A stretch of DNA of 64,000 bases from Hydrogenophaga sp. (GCF_030373245.1 NZ_JAUCZF010000005.1:124001-188000), one strand, 5' to 3'; positions 1-9,828 are shown, numbered from the stretch's first letter. Notes: generated by a model from the sequence alone, not told the origin. Translations and numbers: made by a program.

Positions 1-256
1 TGAGCTGCTCCACGCTGCCGCCATCCAGCACCGATTTGTTGATGGAATAGCGCCCATCGCTGCCCACCGCCACGATGATCTCTTTGGGGTTCTGCCGCTG
101 CGCCTCGGCGTCGGCCACTGGCAAGTTCACCTTGAGCTCGGTGAACTTGCTGTAAGTGGTGGTGAGCATGAGGAAAATCAGCACCACCAGCAGGATGTCG
201 ATGAACGGGATCAGGTTGATCTCGGGCTCGTCGCGGGTACCGGGTCGAAAGTTCAT
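1..256 (-). CDS. exbD: ExbD/TolR-type biopolymer transport protein (partial, runs off the left edge)
   Basis: Reading leftwards from an ATG at 256, the frame begins MNFRPGTRDEPEINLIPFID and continues as one hydrophobic segment (ILLVVLIFLMLTTT). This is the classic single N-terminal membrane span of ExbD/TolR, with the conserved Asp of the proton path in the INLIPFIDILLV segment. A periplasmic part follows and the window ends after about 85 residues, so the C-terminus is missing. Such proteins join an ExbB/TolQ channel in the inner membrane and pass proton-motive force to TonB or TolA. The ExbB-like gene lies just upstream on the same strand with a 33-base gap, so the two form an operon. ExbD rather than TolR is inferred from the absence of tolA nearby. 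Confidence 0.9.
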   Translation of the reverse strand, partial: MNFRPGTRDEPEINLIPFIDILLVVLIFLMLTTTYSKFTELKVNLPVADAEAQRQNPKEIIVAVGSDGRYSINKSVLDGGSVEQL

Positions 257-289
257 GCGCGGATCGGGTTCAAGACAGCGGGGCCGGGC

Positions 290-931
290 TCACTTGCGCA
301 GATGCTGCAGGTGACGCGCGAAACGGTCAGCGGCGATCTCCATGGTAAGCAGGTAGCCATCGACCCGAGCGCGGAAGTAGCGCCAGAAGATCAGTGCTGG
401 AATCGCCACGATCAGGCCAAACGCAGTGTTGTAGAGCGCGATCGAGATGCCATGCGCCAGCTGCTCGGGATTGCCGCCGCCTGGCGCAGTACCCATGCCG
501 CCGTCACCTCCCTGGGAGCCGAAGATCTCGATCATGCCGATGACCGTGCCCAGCAGGCCCAGCAACGGGGCGGCCGAGGCAATGGTGGCCAGCGCCCCCA
601 GGTAGCGCTGCAACTGGGCCGCTGCCTGACGACCGGCGCCTTCCAGGCTGGCCCGCAGATCTTCCTCGCTGGCCCTGGGATTGGCATTGAGCGCCCGAAA
701 ACCACTGGCCAACACGCCCCCGAGAGTCGAGTTCTGCTCCAGCTGCTTGACCACGTCGGGACCGGGCACACCGTTGCGCGAGACCATGATGGCTTCGTCC
801 AGCAGTTTCGGCGGAATGATCTTGGCGGTCTTCAGACTGATGAAACGCTCGATGATCAGCGCCAGACCGATGACGGAGCAGGCGATCAAAGGCCAGATCG
901 GCCAGCCGGCCGCTTGTATGATGGAAAACAA
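290..931 (-). CDS. exbB: ExbB/TolQ/MotA-family proton channel protein
   Basis: Inner-membrane proton channel subunit that works with the ExbD-like protein encoded next to it. The sequence has an N-terminal membrane segment (IIQAAGWPIWPLIACSVIGL), a cytoplasmic stretch, and then the diagnostic paired hydrophobic helices around TIASAAPLLGLLGTVIGMIE and ALYNTAFGLIVAIPALIFWR. The open frame extends far upstream, but the upstream residues are not family-like. A TTG at 931 preceded by GGAG at a spacing of seven bases gives a 213-residue protein of normal length, so I chose that start. A fixed ATG is not available near this point. The call to the MotA/TolQ/ExbB family is firm. Which transport system it energises cannot be read from the sequence. 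Confidence 0.88.
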   Translation of the reverse strand: MFSIIQAAGWPIWPLIACSVIGLALIIERFISLKTAKIIPPKLLDEAIMVSRNGVPGPDVVKQLEQNSTLGGVLASGFRALNANPRASEEDLRASLEGAGRQAAAQLQRYLGALATIASAAPLLGLLGTVIGMIEIFGSQGGDGGMGTAPGGGNPEQLAHGISIALYNTAFGLIVAIPALIFWRYFRARVDGYLLTMEIAADRFARHLQHLRK

Positions 932-1050
932 AACAGGGCTCCAGGCAAAAACAGCCAAGTTGCTACGGCGTCGATTATGGCGCACGCCCTGGCCGGCACG
1001 GTCACTGTGCTCCGGCCCCAAATCAGACTGCACTGGGGTATGCACAGATT

Positions 1051-1060
1051 CTGTGGATAA
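1051..1060 (-). promoter_or_regulatory. Perfect DnaA-box sequence in the exbB-xseA gap
   Basis: The 317-base gap between the divergent exbB and xseA starts contains no convincing gene. At 1051-1060 the plus strand reads CTGTGGATAA, which is TTATCCACAG on the minus strand and matches the DnaA-box consensus exactly. I found no cluster of further boxes, so this is not an origin. It could be a chance match or a DnaA-responsive site for either flanking gene. Confidence 0.4.
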
Positions 1061-1248
1061 CTTTGTGAAGAACCCGGGTGTACCCCTGCTCAATCCCGCG
1101 CATGCGCTGCATTTCGACAGATCGATGACAAAACGGGCACTTCAAAACGCCGTGAAATCAAGGACTTGGCCGCGAGCTGACGTGTCCATGCGGCTTTGGC
1201 TGAGAAAACCCAGCGACAACGCGGTGTGTGGACACATTCTGCTTGGAG

Positions 1249-2547
1249 ATGCCCGTGGTTGATGGTTTTGGTGGCGAAGATCCCGATGGCGCAGGGCGCG
1301 TGTGGGGAGTTGGCCCGCTGATGCGAGCAGTGGCGGACACCTTGGCCGCCCGATTCAATCCGGTCACGGTGCGCGGTGAGCTCTCGGGCTTTTCGCGTGC
1401 GGCCAGTGGCCACTGTTACTTCTCGCTCAAGGACGACAGCGGTCAGGTGCGCTGTGCCCTGTTTCGCCGTGCCGCAGACCAGCTTAGCTTCTCGCCACAG
1501 GATGGCCAGTTGGTGCAAGCGCTGGGCAAGCTCGACGTCTACGGACCGCGCGGCGACCTGCAGCTCATCGTCGACCGTCTCAAGCCAGCCGGGCAGGGCG
1601 CCTTGTTTGAGCAGTTTCTGCGTCTCAAGGCCCAGCTGGAAGCCGAGGGCCTGTTCGACCCGGCTCGAAAGCGCCCATTGCCTGCTCAGGCGCGAGGCAT
1701 TGCGGTGGTGACTTCGCTGGGCGCCGCAGCGCTGCGCGACGTGGTCACGGCCCTGCGTCGGCGCGTGCCGCACCTGCCGGTGGTGATATACCCGGCCCTG
1801 GTGCAGGGGCAGCTGGCGCCGGCCCAGATTGATGCCGCGATAACGGCTGCTGGCCACCATTTCTCTGCCGGAGGTCCTTGCGACGTGTTGTTGCTGGTGC
1901 GCGGCGGCGGGTCGCTGGAAGACCTGTGGTCATTCAATGACCCTGCTGTGGTGCGCGCGGTGGTGCGCTCGCCGATGCCGGTGGTCTGTGGCGTGGGCCA
2001 TGAGACGGACTTCACACTCGCCGATTTCGCTGCCGACCTGCGGGCGCCCACACCTACCGCTGCCGCCGAACTGTGCGCGCCATCGCGTGAGCAGCGGCTG
2101 GGCGAATTGGCACACCTGCAATCGAGTTTGTCGGATGCCGTGCACGCCGAACTCGACCTCGGCGCGCAGCGGCTGGATCGCATCGCCCAGCGCCTGGGCC
2201 GACCGTCGACCCGGCTGCACGACAGTCGCTACGCGCTGGCCCGTTTGCAGCATCGTCTGCAAAGCGGTTTGCAGTTGGCGGCGCAGGCGCAGCGCAACCG
2301 GGTGCAGTCGCTGGCGCTCGCCTTGACCCCGGCCTTGCAGCGGTCCATGCGGCAGCAGGAAGACCGCTGGCAGCGCCAGGCCACTGCGCTGGCGCTGCTC
2401 GACCCCCAGCTGGTGCTTGAGCGCGGCTACGCCTACCTGACCGATGCCGATGGCGATGCCATCACCCGCACCGCGCAGACCCGGCCAGGACAGTCGATTC
2501 GGGCCAGGTTGAGCGACGGCCAGCTCGGACTCACAGTGGATCGCTGA
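1249..2547 (+). CDS. xseA: Exodeoxyribonuclease VII large subunit
   Basis: Catalytic large subunit of exonuclease VII, which degrades single-stranded DNA to acid-soluble oligonucleotides together with several XseB small subunits. The N-terminal OB-fold is visible ([20 protein letters not shown], then [14 protein letters not shown]), followed by the core domain with the conserved [31 protein letters not shown] and [27 protein letters not shown] blocks, a long alpha-helical stretch, and the C-terminal [10 protein letters not shown] tail. Total length (about 432 residues) is typical. The start is uncertain: GTG 1228 and ATG 1249 are both possible and neither has a good ribosome binding site. The OB-fold begins shortly after either. 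It stands alone, divergent from exbB. Confidence 0.95.
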   Translation: MPVVDGFGGEDPDGAGRVWGVGPLMRAVADTLAARFNPVTVRGELSGFSRAASGHCYFSLKDDSGQVRCALFRRAADQLSFSPQDGQLVQALGKLDVYGPRGDLQLIVDRLKPAGQGALFEQFLRLKAQLEAEGLFDPARKRPLPAQARGIAVVTSLGAAALRDVVTALRRRVPHLPVVIYPALVQGQLAPAQIDAAITAAGHHFSAGGPCDVLLLVRGGGSLEDLWSFNDPAVVRAVVRSPMPVVCGVGHETDFTLADFAADLRAPTPTAAAELCAPSREQRLGELAHLQSSLSDAVHAELDLGAQRLDRIAQRLGRPSTRLHDSRYALARLQHRLQSGLQLAAQAQRNRVQSLALALTPALQRSMRQQEDRWQRQATALALLDPQLVLERGYAYLTDADGDAITRTAQTRPGQSIRARLSDGQLGLTVDR

Positions 2548-2669
2548 GCGCAGAGACCCCAGTCGCGGTTCCTTGGCCCGCCTTGCCTACAATGAGTGCC
2601 CGAGTCGACCAGCGGCCACCGCCGCTCTCGTCCCGTTCGATTCACGATTCGACCCCAAGAGGAAACACC

Positions 2670-3251
2670 ATGGAACACACCCTGCCAGCCTTGCCTTTCG
2701 CTATCGACGCGCTCGCGCCCCACTACTCCAAGGAAACGCTGGAGTTTCACCACGGCAAGCACCACAACGCCTATGTGGTCAACCTCAACAACCTGCAAAA
2801 AGGCACTGAGTTCGAGAGCATGGACCTCGAGTCCATCGTCAAGAAGTCCAGCGGCGGTGTGTACAACAACGCCGCTCAGATCTGGAACCACACCTTTTTC
2901 TGGAACTGCATGAAGCCCAACGGCGGCGGTGAGCCCTCGGGCGCTCTGGCTGCGGCCATTAACGCGAAGTGGGGCAGCTATGCCGCCTTTAAGGAGGCGT
3001 TTGTGAAAAGCGCGGTGGGTAACTTTGGCTCTGGCTGGACCTGGCTGGTCAAGAAACCCGACGGCTCGGTAGACATCGTCAATATGGGCGCGGCCGGCAC
3101 TCCGCTGACCACTGGCGACAAGGCCTTGCTGACGGTCGACGTCTGGGAGCACGCCTACTACATCGACTACCGCAACGCACGCCCCAAGTTTGTCGAGACC
3201 TTCCTGGACAAGCTGGTCAACTGGTCCTTCGCCGAAGCCAACTTCGCCTGA
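2670..3251 (+). CDS. sodB: Iron superoxide dismutase
   Basis: Cytoplasmic superoxide dismutase of 193 residues, the usual length for the Fe/Mn family. The ATG is preceded by AAGAGGAAACACC, a good ribosome binding site. The metal ligands can be placed: His in [13 protein letters not shown], His in [13 protein letters not shown], and Asp/His in [13 protein letters not shown] near the C-terminus. The [17 protein letters not shown] block is of the iron-type rather than the manganese-type pattern. There is no signal peptide. It is a single-gene unit between xseA and the monomeric isocitrate dehydrogenase gene and is followed by an intrinsic terminator. Confidence 0.97.
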   Translation: MEHTLPALPFAIDALAPHYSKETLEFHHGKHHNAYVVNLNNLQKGTEFESMDLESIVKKSSGGVYNNAAQIWNHTFFWNCMKPNGGGEPSGALAAAINAKWGSYAAFKEAFVKSAVGNFGSGWTWLVKKPDGSVDIVNMGAAGTPLTTGDKALLTVDVWEHAYYIDYRNARPKFVETFLDKLVNWSFAEANFA

Positions 3252-3272
3252 CCGCGGTCTGGCTTGGCGCCC

Positions 3273-3306
3273 AGGGTCCGAAGGCTTTGCCTCGGGCCCT
3301 TTTTCT
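3273..3306 (+). terminator. Intrinsic terminator after sodB
   Basis: A GC-rich stem (AGGGTCCGAAGGC pairing with GCCTCGGGCCCT, loop TTT, with G-U and bulge tolerance) is followed directly by a T run (TTTTTC). It begins about 20 bases after the sodB stop codon. Confidence 0.8.
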
Positions 3307-3484
3307 TGCGCATCGCTGGAAATTTCCCTGCATTTCCGGCTTTGATTTTCTCAATGTGGGATCTGGCTTCAAGAAATGAAGCGCAGGTCAGAGCGTTGAA
3401 AGCAAAATTGCGGACGATTCCTTCATTCGGCTGACGACGCTTTCGATCAGCGGGATTTCCACCACGATTCACGGAGCCAAAGAC

Positions 3485-5722
3485 ATGAGCGCCCAGCAAC
3501 CCACCATCATTTACACGCTGACCGACGAGGCACCCCTGCTGGCCACGCGTGCGTTCCTGCCCATCATCCAGGCGTTCACCCAGCCCGCCGGCATCAACGT
3601 CGAGACCAGCGATATTTCCGTCGCGGCGCGGGTGCTGGCGGCTTTTCCCGAGTGCCTGAGCGAGGAGCAGCGGGTTCCCGACAACCTCGCCGCACTCGGC
3701 CAGCTCACACTCAAGCCCCAGGCCAACATCATCAAGCTGCCCAACATCAGCGCCTCGGTCTCGCAGCTCATCAGCGCAATCAAGGAGCTTCAGGCCAAGG
3801 GCTATGCATTGCCCGACTACCCCGAGTCACCCAAGACCGAGGAGGAAAAGTCGATCCGGGCGCGGTACGCCAAGTGCACCGGCAGCGCGGTCAATCCGGT
3901 GCTGCGCGAGGGCAACTCCGATCGGCGTGCACCCCGCGCAGTGAAGGAATACGCCCGCAAGAACCCCCATTCCATGGCCGACTGGAGCCAGGCTTCGCGC
4001 ACCCATGTCTCCCATATGCACCACGGCGACTTCTACCATGGCGAAAAGTCCATGACGCTGGACAAGGCGCGCGACGTCAAGATGGAGCTGATCACCAAGA
4101 GCGGTAAAACTATCGTGCTCAAAGACAAGGTGGCACTGCAAGACCGCGAAGTCGTCGACAGCATGTATATGAGCAAGAAGGCCTTGCTCGACTTCTACGA
4201 AAAGGAAATTCAGGACGCCTACAAGACCGGGGTGATGTTTTCGCTGCACGTGAAGGCCACGATGATGAAGGTGTCCCACCCCATCGTGTTTGGCCACTGC
4301 GTACGCATCTTTTACAAAGACGCGTTCGAGAAACACGCCAAGCTGTTCGATCAGCTGGGTGTGAACGTCAACAACGGCATGGTCAATCTTTACGACAAGC
4401 TGGCCACGCTGCCGCAGTCTCAGCGTGAGGAAATCATTGCCGACCTGCACGCCTGCCATGAAGGGCGTCCGGAGCTGGCCATGGTCGACTCGGCCAAGGG
4501 CATCACCAACTTCCATTCGCCCAACGACGTGATCGTGGATGCCTCCATGCCGGCCATGATCCGCAACGGCGGCAAGATGTGGGGAGCTGACGGCCGACTG
4601 AAGGACGTGAAGGCCGTGATGCCGGAATCGACCTTTGCCCGCATCTACCAGGAGATGATCAACTTCTGCAAGTGGCACGGTGCGTTTGACCCCACGACCA
4701 TGGGCACCGTACCGAACGTGGGCCTGATGGCACAGCAGGCCGAAGAGTACGGCTCGCACGACAAGACGTTCGAGATCCCAGAGGCCGGTACCGCCAACAT
4801 CACCGACCTGGCCACGGGCGAAGTGCTGCTGAGCCAGGAAGTCGAGCAGGGTGACATCTGGCGCATGTGCCAGGTGAAAGATGCGGCCATCCGCGACTGG
4901 GTCAAGCTGGCCGTGACCCGTGCGCGCAACTCGGGCATGCCGGTGGTGTTCTGGCTTGACCAGTACCGACCGCACGAAGCGCAGCTGATCACCAAGGTCA
5001 AGATGTACCTGCACGAGCACAACACGGCGGGCTTGGACATCCAGATCATGAGCCAGGTGCGCGCGATGCGCTACACGCTCGAGCGCGTAATCCGCGGGCT
5101 GGACACCATCAGCGCCACCGGCAACATCCTGCGCGACTACCTCACCGACCTGTTTCCCATCATGGAACTGGGTACCAGCGCCAAGATGCTGTCCATCGTG
5201 CCGCTGATGGCGGGCGGCGGCATGTACGAAACGGGTGCGGGTGGTTCAGCGCCCAAACATGTGCAGCAGCTGGTGGAAGAAAACCACTTGCGCTGGGATT
5301 CGCTTGGGGAGTTCCTGGCGATGGCCGCCTCGCTGGAGGATCTAGGCGTGAAGACGGGCAACGCCAAGGCCAGGATTCTGGCCCGCACCCTGGACGCGGC
5401 CACAGGACAGCTGCTGGACCAGAACAAGAACCCTTCGCCCAAGACGGGGCAACTCGACAACCGGGGCAGCCAGTTCTACCTGGCCATGTACTGGGCGCAG
5501 GCCCTGGCGGCGCAGACCGATGATCCGGCGCTTGCCACGCACTTCGCGCCGCTGGCCAAGCGCCTCACCGACAACGAGAAAACCATCGTGGCCGAGCTGG
5601 CTGCGGTACAAGGCCAGGCGGTGGACATTGGCGGCTACTACCAGCCTGATGTGCGCAAGCTCGACGCCGTCATGCGCCCAAGCAAGACCCTGAACGCGAG
5701 TCTGGCCGGCGCCGAGGCCTGA
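3485..5722 (+). CDS. icd2: Monomeric NADP-dependent isocitrate dehydrogenase
   Basis: Converts isocitrate to 2-oxoglutarate and CO2 with reduction of NADP+ in the TCA cycle. At 745 residues it has the length of the large monomeric class, which is unrelated in size to the 417-residue dimeric enzyme encoded 600 bases downstream. Diagnostic stretches include [20 protein letters not shown] at the N-terminus, [40 protein letters not shown] and [12 protein letters not shown]. The ATG has GGAG seven bases upstream. The 233-base gap before it contains the sodB terminator and presumably its own promoter. The neighbour on the other side is convergent (DUF192) and a shared hairpin separates them. Confidence 0.97.
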   Translation: MSAQQPTIIYTLTDEAPLLATRAFLPIIQAFTQPAGINVETSDISVAARVLAAFPECLSEEQRVPDNLAALGQLTLKPQANIIKLPNISASVSQLISAIKELQAKGYALPDYPESPKTEEEKSIRARYAKCTGSAVNPVLREGNSDRRAPRAVKEYARKNPHSMADWSQASRTHVSHMHHGDFYHGEKSMTLDKARDVKMELITKSGKTIVLKDKVALQDREVVDSMYMSKKALLDFYEKEIQDAYKTGVMFSLHVKATMMKVSHPIVFGHCVRIFYKDAFEKHAKLFDQLGVNVNNGMVNLYDKLATLPQSQREEIIADLHACHEGRPELAMVDSAKGITNFHSPNDVIVDASMPAMIRNGGKMWGADGRLKDVKAVMPESTFARIYQEMINFCKWHGAFDPTTMGTVPNVGLMAQQAEEYGSHDKTFEIPEAGTANITDLATGEVLLSQEVEQGDIWRMCQVKDAAIRDWVKLAVTRARNSGMPVVFWLDQYRPHEAQLITKVKMYLHEHNTAGLDIQIMSQVRAMRYTLERVIRGLDTISATGNILRDYLTDLFPIMELGTSAKMLSIVPLMAGGGMYETGAGGSAPKHVQQLVEENHLRWDSLGEFLAMAASLEDLGVKTGNAKARILARTLDAATGQLLDQNKNPSPKTGQLDNRGSQFYLAMYWAQALAAQTDDPALATHFAPLAKRLTDNEKTIVAELAAVQGQAVDIGGYYQPDVRKLDAVMRPSKTLNASLAGAEA

Positions 5723-5745
5723 GGCCGACTATTCCTGAGCCAACA

Positions 5746-5776
5746 GAAAGTGGCGTGCGCAACGCGCGCCGCTTTC
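5746..5776. terminator. Bidirectional hairpin between icd2 and the DUF192 gene
   Basis: GAAAGTGGCGTGCGC pairs with GCGCGCCGCTTTC around a short loop in the 55-base gap between two convergent genes. The A and T rich flanks allow it to act in either direction. Confidence 0.6.
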
Positions 5777-5777
5777 T

Positions 5778-6227
5778 TCAGGGGCGCTTGTTGAGGCCGC
5801 CGATGCGGCCGCCAGCGGCGATGCCGCGCTTGGCGAACCATCCCTGATTCATCTCCAGCACGTAGCGCACTGGCTCGGTTGAGCAGTGCGAGTCGGTGGT
5901 CTGGGGTTTCATGTCGGCCAGGTTAACGATCCGACCATCGTCGGCCACAAACGCGGCGGTCAGTGGCAGCAGCGTGTTCTTCATCCAGAAGCATTGCACA
6001 GCGGGTGCTTCAAAGACGAAGAGCATGCCCTCCTGCACCGGCATCTCGGGCCGGTGCATCAGACCAATTTGTCGCTGCTGCGGGGTGCTCGCCACCTGCG
6101 CATCGATCAGGTGCATGCCGGCCGAGAGCTTCACACGCGGCAGGTTGATCTGAGGTTGATCCTGTGCGGCAGCCAACCCGGCGAAGGCGACAAGCAGGGC
6201 GGCGAGGGTGGGGTGAGTGCGTTTCAT
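5778..6227 (-). CDS. DUF192 family exported protein
   Basis: A small (149-residue) protein with a clear signal peptide ([20 protein letters not shown], cleavage after AAAQ) followed by one DUF192 domain. Family hallmarks are [20 protein letters not shown], the aromatic turn [15 protein letters not shown], and the late [17 protein letters not shown] block. The function of the family is unknown. It is usually periplasmic and single-domain in proteobacteria. The frame remains open upstream to 6401, but the ATG at 6227 begins the signal peptide and is the sensible start. It is transcribed divergently from icd with about 106 bases between the starts and is convergent with icd2. Confidence 0.9.
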   Translation of the reverse strand: MKRTHPTLAALLVAFAGLAAAQDQPQINLPRVKLSAGMHLIDAQVASTPQQRQIGLMHRPEMPVQEGMLFVFEAPAVQCFWMKNTLLPLTAAFVADDGRIVNLADMKPQTTDSHCSTEPVRYVLEMNQGWFAKRGIAAGGRIGGLNKRP

Positions 6228-6333
6228 GATCGGATGGGCAAGACTAGAATCGGCTGCGCCTGTGACCCAGTTTCCAATCCTGAGTTCACCGGCCCTAGGT
6301 TGTCCATCGTATCGAACCCGGAGACTCCATCCC

Positions 6334-7587
6334 ATGTACCAGCACATCAAAGTGCCCGCTGAAGGCCACAAGATCACCGTCAATGCCGACATGTCGCTCA
6401 ACGTGCCCGATCATCCCATCGTGCCGTACATCGAGGGCGATGGCACGGGCTTTGACATCACCCCGGTGATGCTCAAGGTGGTGGATGCGGCCGTGGCCAA
6501 GGCCTATGGCGGTCAGAAGAAAATCCACTGGATGGAGGTTTACGCTGGCGAAAAATCGACCCAGGTCTACGGCCCTGACGTGTGGCTGCCGGAAGAAACG
6601 CTGGCTGCGCTGCGCGAGTTCGTGGTGTCCATCAAAGGCCCATTGACCACACCGGTCGGTGGCGGTATCCGTTCACTCAACGTCGCGTTGCGCCAGGAGC
6701 TCGACCTCTACGTCTGCCTGCGCCCGGTGCAGTACTTCAAGGGCGTACCTTCCCCGGTCAAAGAGCCAGAGAAGACCAACATGGTGATTTTCCGAGAGAA
6801 CTCGGAAGACATCTATGCTGGTATCGAGTACGAAGCCGAGTCTGACAAGGCCAAGAAGCTCATCAAGTTTCTGCAAGACGAGATGGGCGTGACCAAGATC
6901 CGTTTTCCCAACACCTCGGGCATCGGCATCAAGCCGGTCAGCCGCGAGGGCACAGAGCGCCTGGTGCGCAAGGCGATCCAGTACGCGATCGACAACAACA
7001 AGCCCAGCGTGACCATCGTGCACAAGGGCAACATCATGAAGTACACCGAAGGCGGCTTCCGCGACTGGGCCTACGCCCTGGCGCAAAAGGAGTTCGGCGC
7101 CGAGCTGATCGACGGCGGCCCCTGGTGCAAGTTCAAGAACCCCAAATCTGGCAAGGACATCACGGTCAAGGACAGCATTGCCGACGCCTTCCTGCAGCAA
7201 ATCCTTTTGCGCCCGGCCGAGTACTCCGTGGTGGCCACTCTGAACCTCAATGGTGACTACATTTCCGACGCTCTGGCAGCCCAGGTGGGTGGCATCGGCA
7301 TCGCCCCAGGTGCCAATTTGTCGGACAACGTGGCCTGTTTTGAAGCCACGCACGGTACGGCGCCCAAGTATGCGGGCAAGGACTATGTGAATCCCGGCTC
7401 GGAAATTCTGTCGGCCGAAATGATGCTGCGCCACATGGGCTGGACCGAAGCGGCCGACCTCATCATCAGTTCGCTGGAGAAAGCCATCCTGTCCAAGAAG
7501 GTCACTTACGACTTCGCTCGCCTCATGGACGGCGCGACCCAGGTCAGCTGTTCGGGGTTTGGCCAGGTGATGATCGAAAACATGTAA
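6334..7587 (+). CDS. icd: Dimeric NADP-dependent isocitrate dehydrogenase
   Basis: Homodimeric isocitrate dehydrogenase of the TCA cycle, 417 residues. The isocitrate-binding segment ([20 protein letters not shown], around residues 149-168) contains the regulatory serine position used by IDH kinase/phosphatase in enterobacteria. The Mg-binding Asp cluster ([40 protein letters not shown]) and the NADP region ([20 protein letters not shown]) are intact. The ATG at 6334 gives the standard N-terminus [11 protein letters not shown]. The gene ends VMIENM-stop, and those last codons are repeated near 20200. I read this as integration of a mobile element into the icd 3' end, so the extreme 3' codons here may derive from the element. 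Confidence 0.97.
   Translation: MYQHIKVPAEGHKITVNADMSLNVPDHPIVPYIEGDGTGFDITPVMLKVVDAAVAKAYGGQKKIHWMEVYAGEKSTQVYGPDVWLPEETLAALREFVVSIKGPLTTPVGGGIRSLNVALRQELDLYVCLRPVQYFKGVPSPVKEPEKTNMVIFRENSEDIYAGIEYEAESDKAKKLIKFLQDEMGVTKIRFPNTSGIGIKPVSREGTERLVRKAIQYAIDNNKPSVTIVHKGNIMKYTEGGFRDWAYALAQKEFGAELIDGGPWCKFKNPKSGKDITVKDSIADAFLQQILLRPAEYSVVATLNLNGDYISDALAAQVGGIGIAPGANLSDNVACFEATHGTAPKYAGKDYVNPGSEILSAEMMLRHMGWTEAADLIISSLEKAILSKKVTYDFARLMDGATQVSCSGFGQVMIENM
7567..7585 (+). other. Putative attL: 3' end of icd shared with 20197-20213
   Basis: The stretch GTGATGATCGA at 7567-7577 followed by AAACATGT recurs at 20197-20213 as the same 11 bases followed by ACATGT, two A residues shorter. It encodes the last residues of icd (VMIENM). 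The integrase gene starts 170 bases further on. Integration into the icd 3' end is an established site for lambdoid elements in enterobacteria (e14, phage 21). The assignment here is my inference. Confidence 0.6.
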
Positions 7588-7634
7588 CTTTGTTCCAGGA
7601 CGTCCCAAGACGTCCCTCAAGGTTTCAGAAAAAG

Positions 7635-7665
7635 ACCCCATTGCTTTGATTCAATGGGGTTTTTT
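7635..7665 (+). terminator. Intrinsic terminator downstream of icd
   Basis: ACCCCATTG pairs with CAATGGGGT around the loop CTTTGATT and runs into TTTTTT. It lies 48 bases after the icd stop. In the island model it was brought in by the element, and the original terminator is at 20261-20300. Confidence 0.85.
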
Positions 7666-7709
7666 GTTTCAAGATGTCCGGCATCGTTTCTTGACTTCCA
7701 ACGGCAACA

Positions 7710-7739
7710 GGGCCATATTCGGGGCCATCATGGGGCCAT
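7710..7739 (+). repeat. Three spaced GGGCCAT repeats before the integrase gene
   Basis: GGGCCAT occurs at 7710-7716, GGGGCCAT at 7721-7728 and GGGGCCAT at 7732-7739, about one helical turn apart and 20 bases before the integrase start. Short direct repeats here are typical of arm-type integrase sites or operator repeats. A related pair (GGGGCCAT, GGGGCCAC) sits at 20119-20138 near the right end of the island. Confidence 0.5.
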
Positions 7740-7760
7740 GGCTTAGGCCAAGTCATCAAA

Positions 7761-8984
7761 ATGCGCCACGTCAACTACTCCCTAAAACCCGCGACGATCG
7801 ACAACGCGAAGTCGCGTGAGAAAGCCTACGCGCTGACCGACGGGGGCGGCTTGCAGATTGAAATCCTGCCGTCCGGCGGCAAGACCTGGCGCTTCAAGTA
7901 CCACCTGAATGGCAAGCGTGAAAAGGTCACGATTGGTGCCTACCCGGCCTTCACCATCAAGCAGGCCCGCGACCGCCACGAAGAACTGCGCGCGTTGGTC
8001 GCCCGTGGCCAGAGTCCAGCGAAGGCAAAGCGGGCGGCAGCGACCGAACAGAAACTTGTCGAAGCTCGCCGGTTGACTTTCCGAAGCTTTGCGCAGCGCT
8101 GGGTGGACGAGACACTTTTTTACCGGTCTGGCGGCTATGTGGCTCAGACCGTGCGCTGGCTGGATGCCTATGTCTACCCGGCTATTGGCGACATGCCGCT
8201 GGACGAAGTTCTGCCTCGCGACGTGCTGGCCATCATCAAGGCGCGCGCCGACACCGCCGTGACCGCGGAGCGCATCCGCGTGATCGTTCAGCAGATCTAC
8301 AACCATGCGATCCGCAACCTACTGGTGACGACGAACCCGGCACAGCCGCTGCGTGGCGCCATCGCCCGCGCACCGGTGGAACATCACCGGCATCTCAGCG
8401 AAAAGGAACTGGCGGCGTTTTGGCGCAAGCTCGAAGACCAGGGCGCGCATTTCACAACGATTTCGGCGACCCGGTTGCTGATGCTCACGATGACGCGCAA
8501 GAGCGAATTGCTGCGCTCGAAGTGGCCCGAGTTCGATCTGGACGCCGCTCAGTGGGACATTCCGGCAGAGCGCATGAAGATGGGCAAGGCGCACCGCGTG
8601 TTTTTGTCGCGCCAGGCCGTTGACATCCTGAGGCAGGTGCACGAGTTCACTGGCCATGGGCAGTACGTGTTCCCGTCAATCTTTCGTGGCAGCGTGCCCA
8701 TTGGAGACGTGACCTTGAACCACTTCTTCAAGCGCATGGACTTCGGTGTGTCCGACTTCAGCCCCCACGGCACGCGAGGCACAGCAGCGACCCTATTGCG
8801 CGAACACGGTTTCGGCCGGGATGTGGTCGAACTGCTGCTTGCCCACAGCGAGAAGAACGCCACTGTGGCGGCGTACAGCCACATGGAACTGGCCGCGGAT
8901 CGGAAGAGGGCGCTGCAATTTCTCGCTGATCGTATCGAACAGCTTGTGGCAGTCGGCAACGTGGTCACCTTGCGCGCGGCCTGA
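7761..8984 (+). CDS. Tyrosine-type integrase with DUF4102 arm-binding domain
   Basis: Site-specific recombinase of 407 residues. Residues 1-100 form the DUF4102 arm-binding domain common in P4-like and genomic-island integrases (LTDGGGLQIEILPSGGKTWR, KREKVTIGAYPAFTIKQARD). A SAM-like core-binding region follows, then the catalytic domain. The catalytic set can be placed: Arg246 (MTRKSELL), His336 and Arg339 (SPHGTRGTAATLL), His362 (LLLAHSEKN) and Tyr372 (AAYSHMEL). All are present, so the enzyme looks intact. It is the first gene after icd and points into the island. With the duplicated icd 3' end at 20197 it probably catalysed the insertion. No tRNA target is visible next to it. Confidence 0.95.
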   Translation: MRHVNYSLKPATIDNAKSREKAYALTDGGGLQIEILPSGGKTWRFKYHLNGKREKVTIGAYPAFTIKQARDRHEELRALVARGQSPAKAKRAAATEQKLVEARRLTFRSFAQRWVDETLFYRSGGYVAQTVRWLDAYVYPAIGDMPLDEVLPRDVLAIIKARADTAVTAERIRVIVQQIYNHAIRNLLVTTNPAQPLRGAIARAPVEHHRHLSEKELAAFWRKLEDQGAHFTTISATRLLMLTMTRKSELLRSKWPEFDLDAAQWDIPAERMKMGKAHRVFLSRQAVDILRQVHEFTGHGQYVFPSIFRGSVPIGDVTLNHFFKRMDFGVSDFSPHGTRGTAATLLREHGFGRDVVELLLAHSEKNATVAAYSHMELAADRKRALQFLADRIEQLVAVGNVVTLRAA

Positions 8985-9121
8985 GTTCGGATGCGTTGCA
9001 GATGCCTGCGCCCGCATCCCGAATTCATGAAGAAAGTTGGAACAGTGCTCAACCTGCAGACACTGCTGTTGACCTTGCACAGAGGCTCGCGAAGGCGAGC
9101 GCCGGTGACCAGATGGCGATT

Positions 9122-9721
9122 TCATGGGTGGATCCTTCGGTTGCCGGGCCGGTTGCGGCCCCTTGGTTCTGCGGTGGCGGGGCGGCGCGGCTGCAGGTCA
9201 GCAAGCGTGCTGGAAGCGAGGTCGAGGTGCTGGCGCACATCGCGCGCCAGGGTGTCGAGCATCAACCGCAGCAGCCTGGAGGACTCGCCTTCGCTCCGAC
9301 GCAGCAGCGTGCTCAGCAGGTGGAGGTTGCGGCTGAAGGTGGCCAGTTCTGCGGTGGATTCATTCAAGACAGCGATGTGCTCTATCCGGCTGGCACCGCC
9401 TGTCAACACGGGCACGTGGGCCACCAGACCGGCCAGGTAGGCGCCGCGCGACAGGCCAGCGGCTCGGGCACCAGCAGCCAGCTGACCTGCCTCCATAGCG
9501 GTCATACGGATCGACAGCTTGACGCTGACAGCGTGCCCAGCCCCTTGGGGCGCCTCCACGCTCTTGGGCGCACCCTCCACCACCGAAAGACCCAGATCGC
9601 GCGCCACAGCGCTGCGCACCAACTCCGACACGCTGACCCGTTGCGCCTGCGCGCGGGCCACCAGCGCGGCCTTCAAGCCGCGCATTTCAACCGAGACGAA
9701 GTCGTGTGTTGACGTGTTCAT
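9122..9721 (-). CDS. MobC-like relaxosome accessory protein (relaxase missing downstream)
   Basis: Protein of 199 residues. The N-terminal segment (FVSVEMRGLKAALVARAQAQ, RVSVSELVRSAVARDLGL) looks like a ribbon-helix-helix DNA-binding motif. A second such block (VSVKLSIRMTAMEAGQLAAG, ARAAGLSRGAYLAGLVAHVP) resembles MobC-type mobilisation proteins, and the C-terminal helices (NLHLLSTLLRRSEGESSRLL) fit that family. In mobilisable elements a relaxase gene normally follows with a short overlap, and an ATG does overlap the stop here. The downstream frame is short and has no relaxase features before the convergent integrase gene ends at 8984. I infer a truncated mobilisation module. The family call is by pattern only and could be another RHH regulator. 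Confidence 0.55.
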   Translation of the reverse strand: MNTSTHDFVSVEMRGLKAALVARAQAQRVSVSELVRSAVARDLGLSVVEGAPKSVEAPQGAGHAVSVKLSIRMTAMEAGQLAAGARAAGLSRGAYLAGLVAHVPVLTGGASRIEHIAVLNESTAELATFSRNLHLLSTLLRRSEGESSRLLRLMLDTLARDVRQHLDLASSTLADLQPRRPATAEPRGRNRPGNRRIHP

Positions 9722-9828
9722 GGACCGACGAATGGAGGGGCGCGGAGCGCTTGTGAAACTGGCGGCAGGCCGCCTATCTCTGCACTCACCATGAACCCAG
9801 TATTGGTCTGAATCGAGGCTCTGCAGAC

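Noticed and set aside
932-1093. An N-terminal extension of the ExbB-like protein
   Set aside because: The extra residues are not family-like, and the TTG at 931 with GGAG gives the normal length.
7588-7760. A tRNA as integration target upstream of the integrase
   Set aside because: No cloverleaf is present. The duplicated icd 3' end explains the insertion better.
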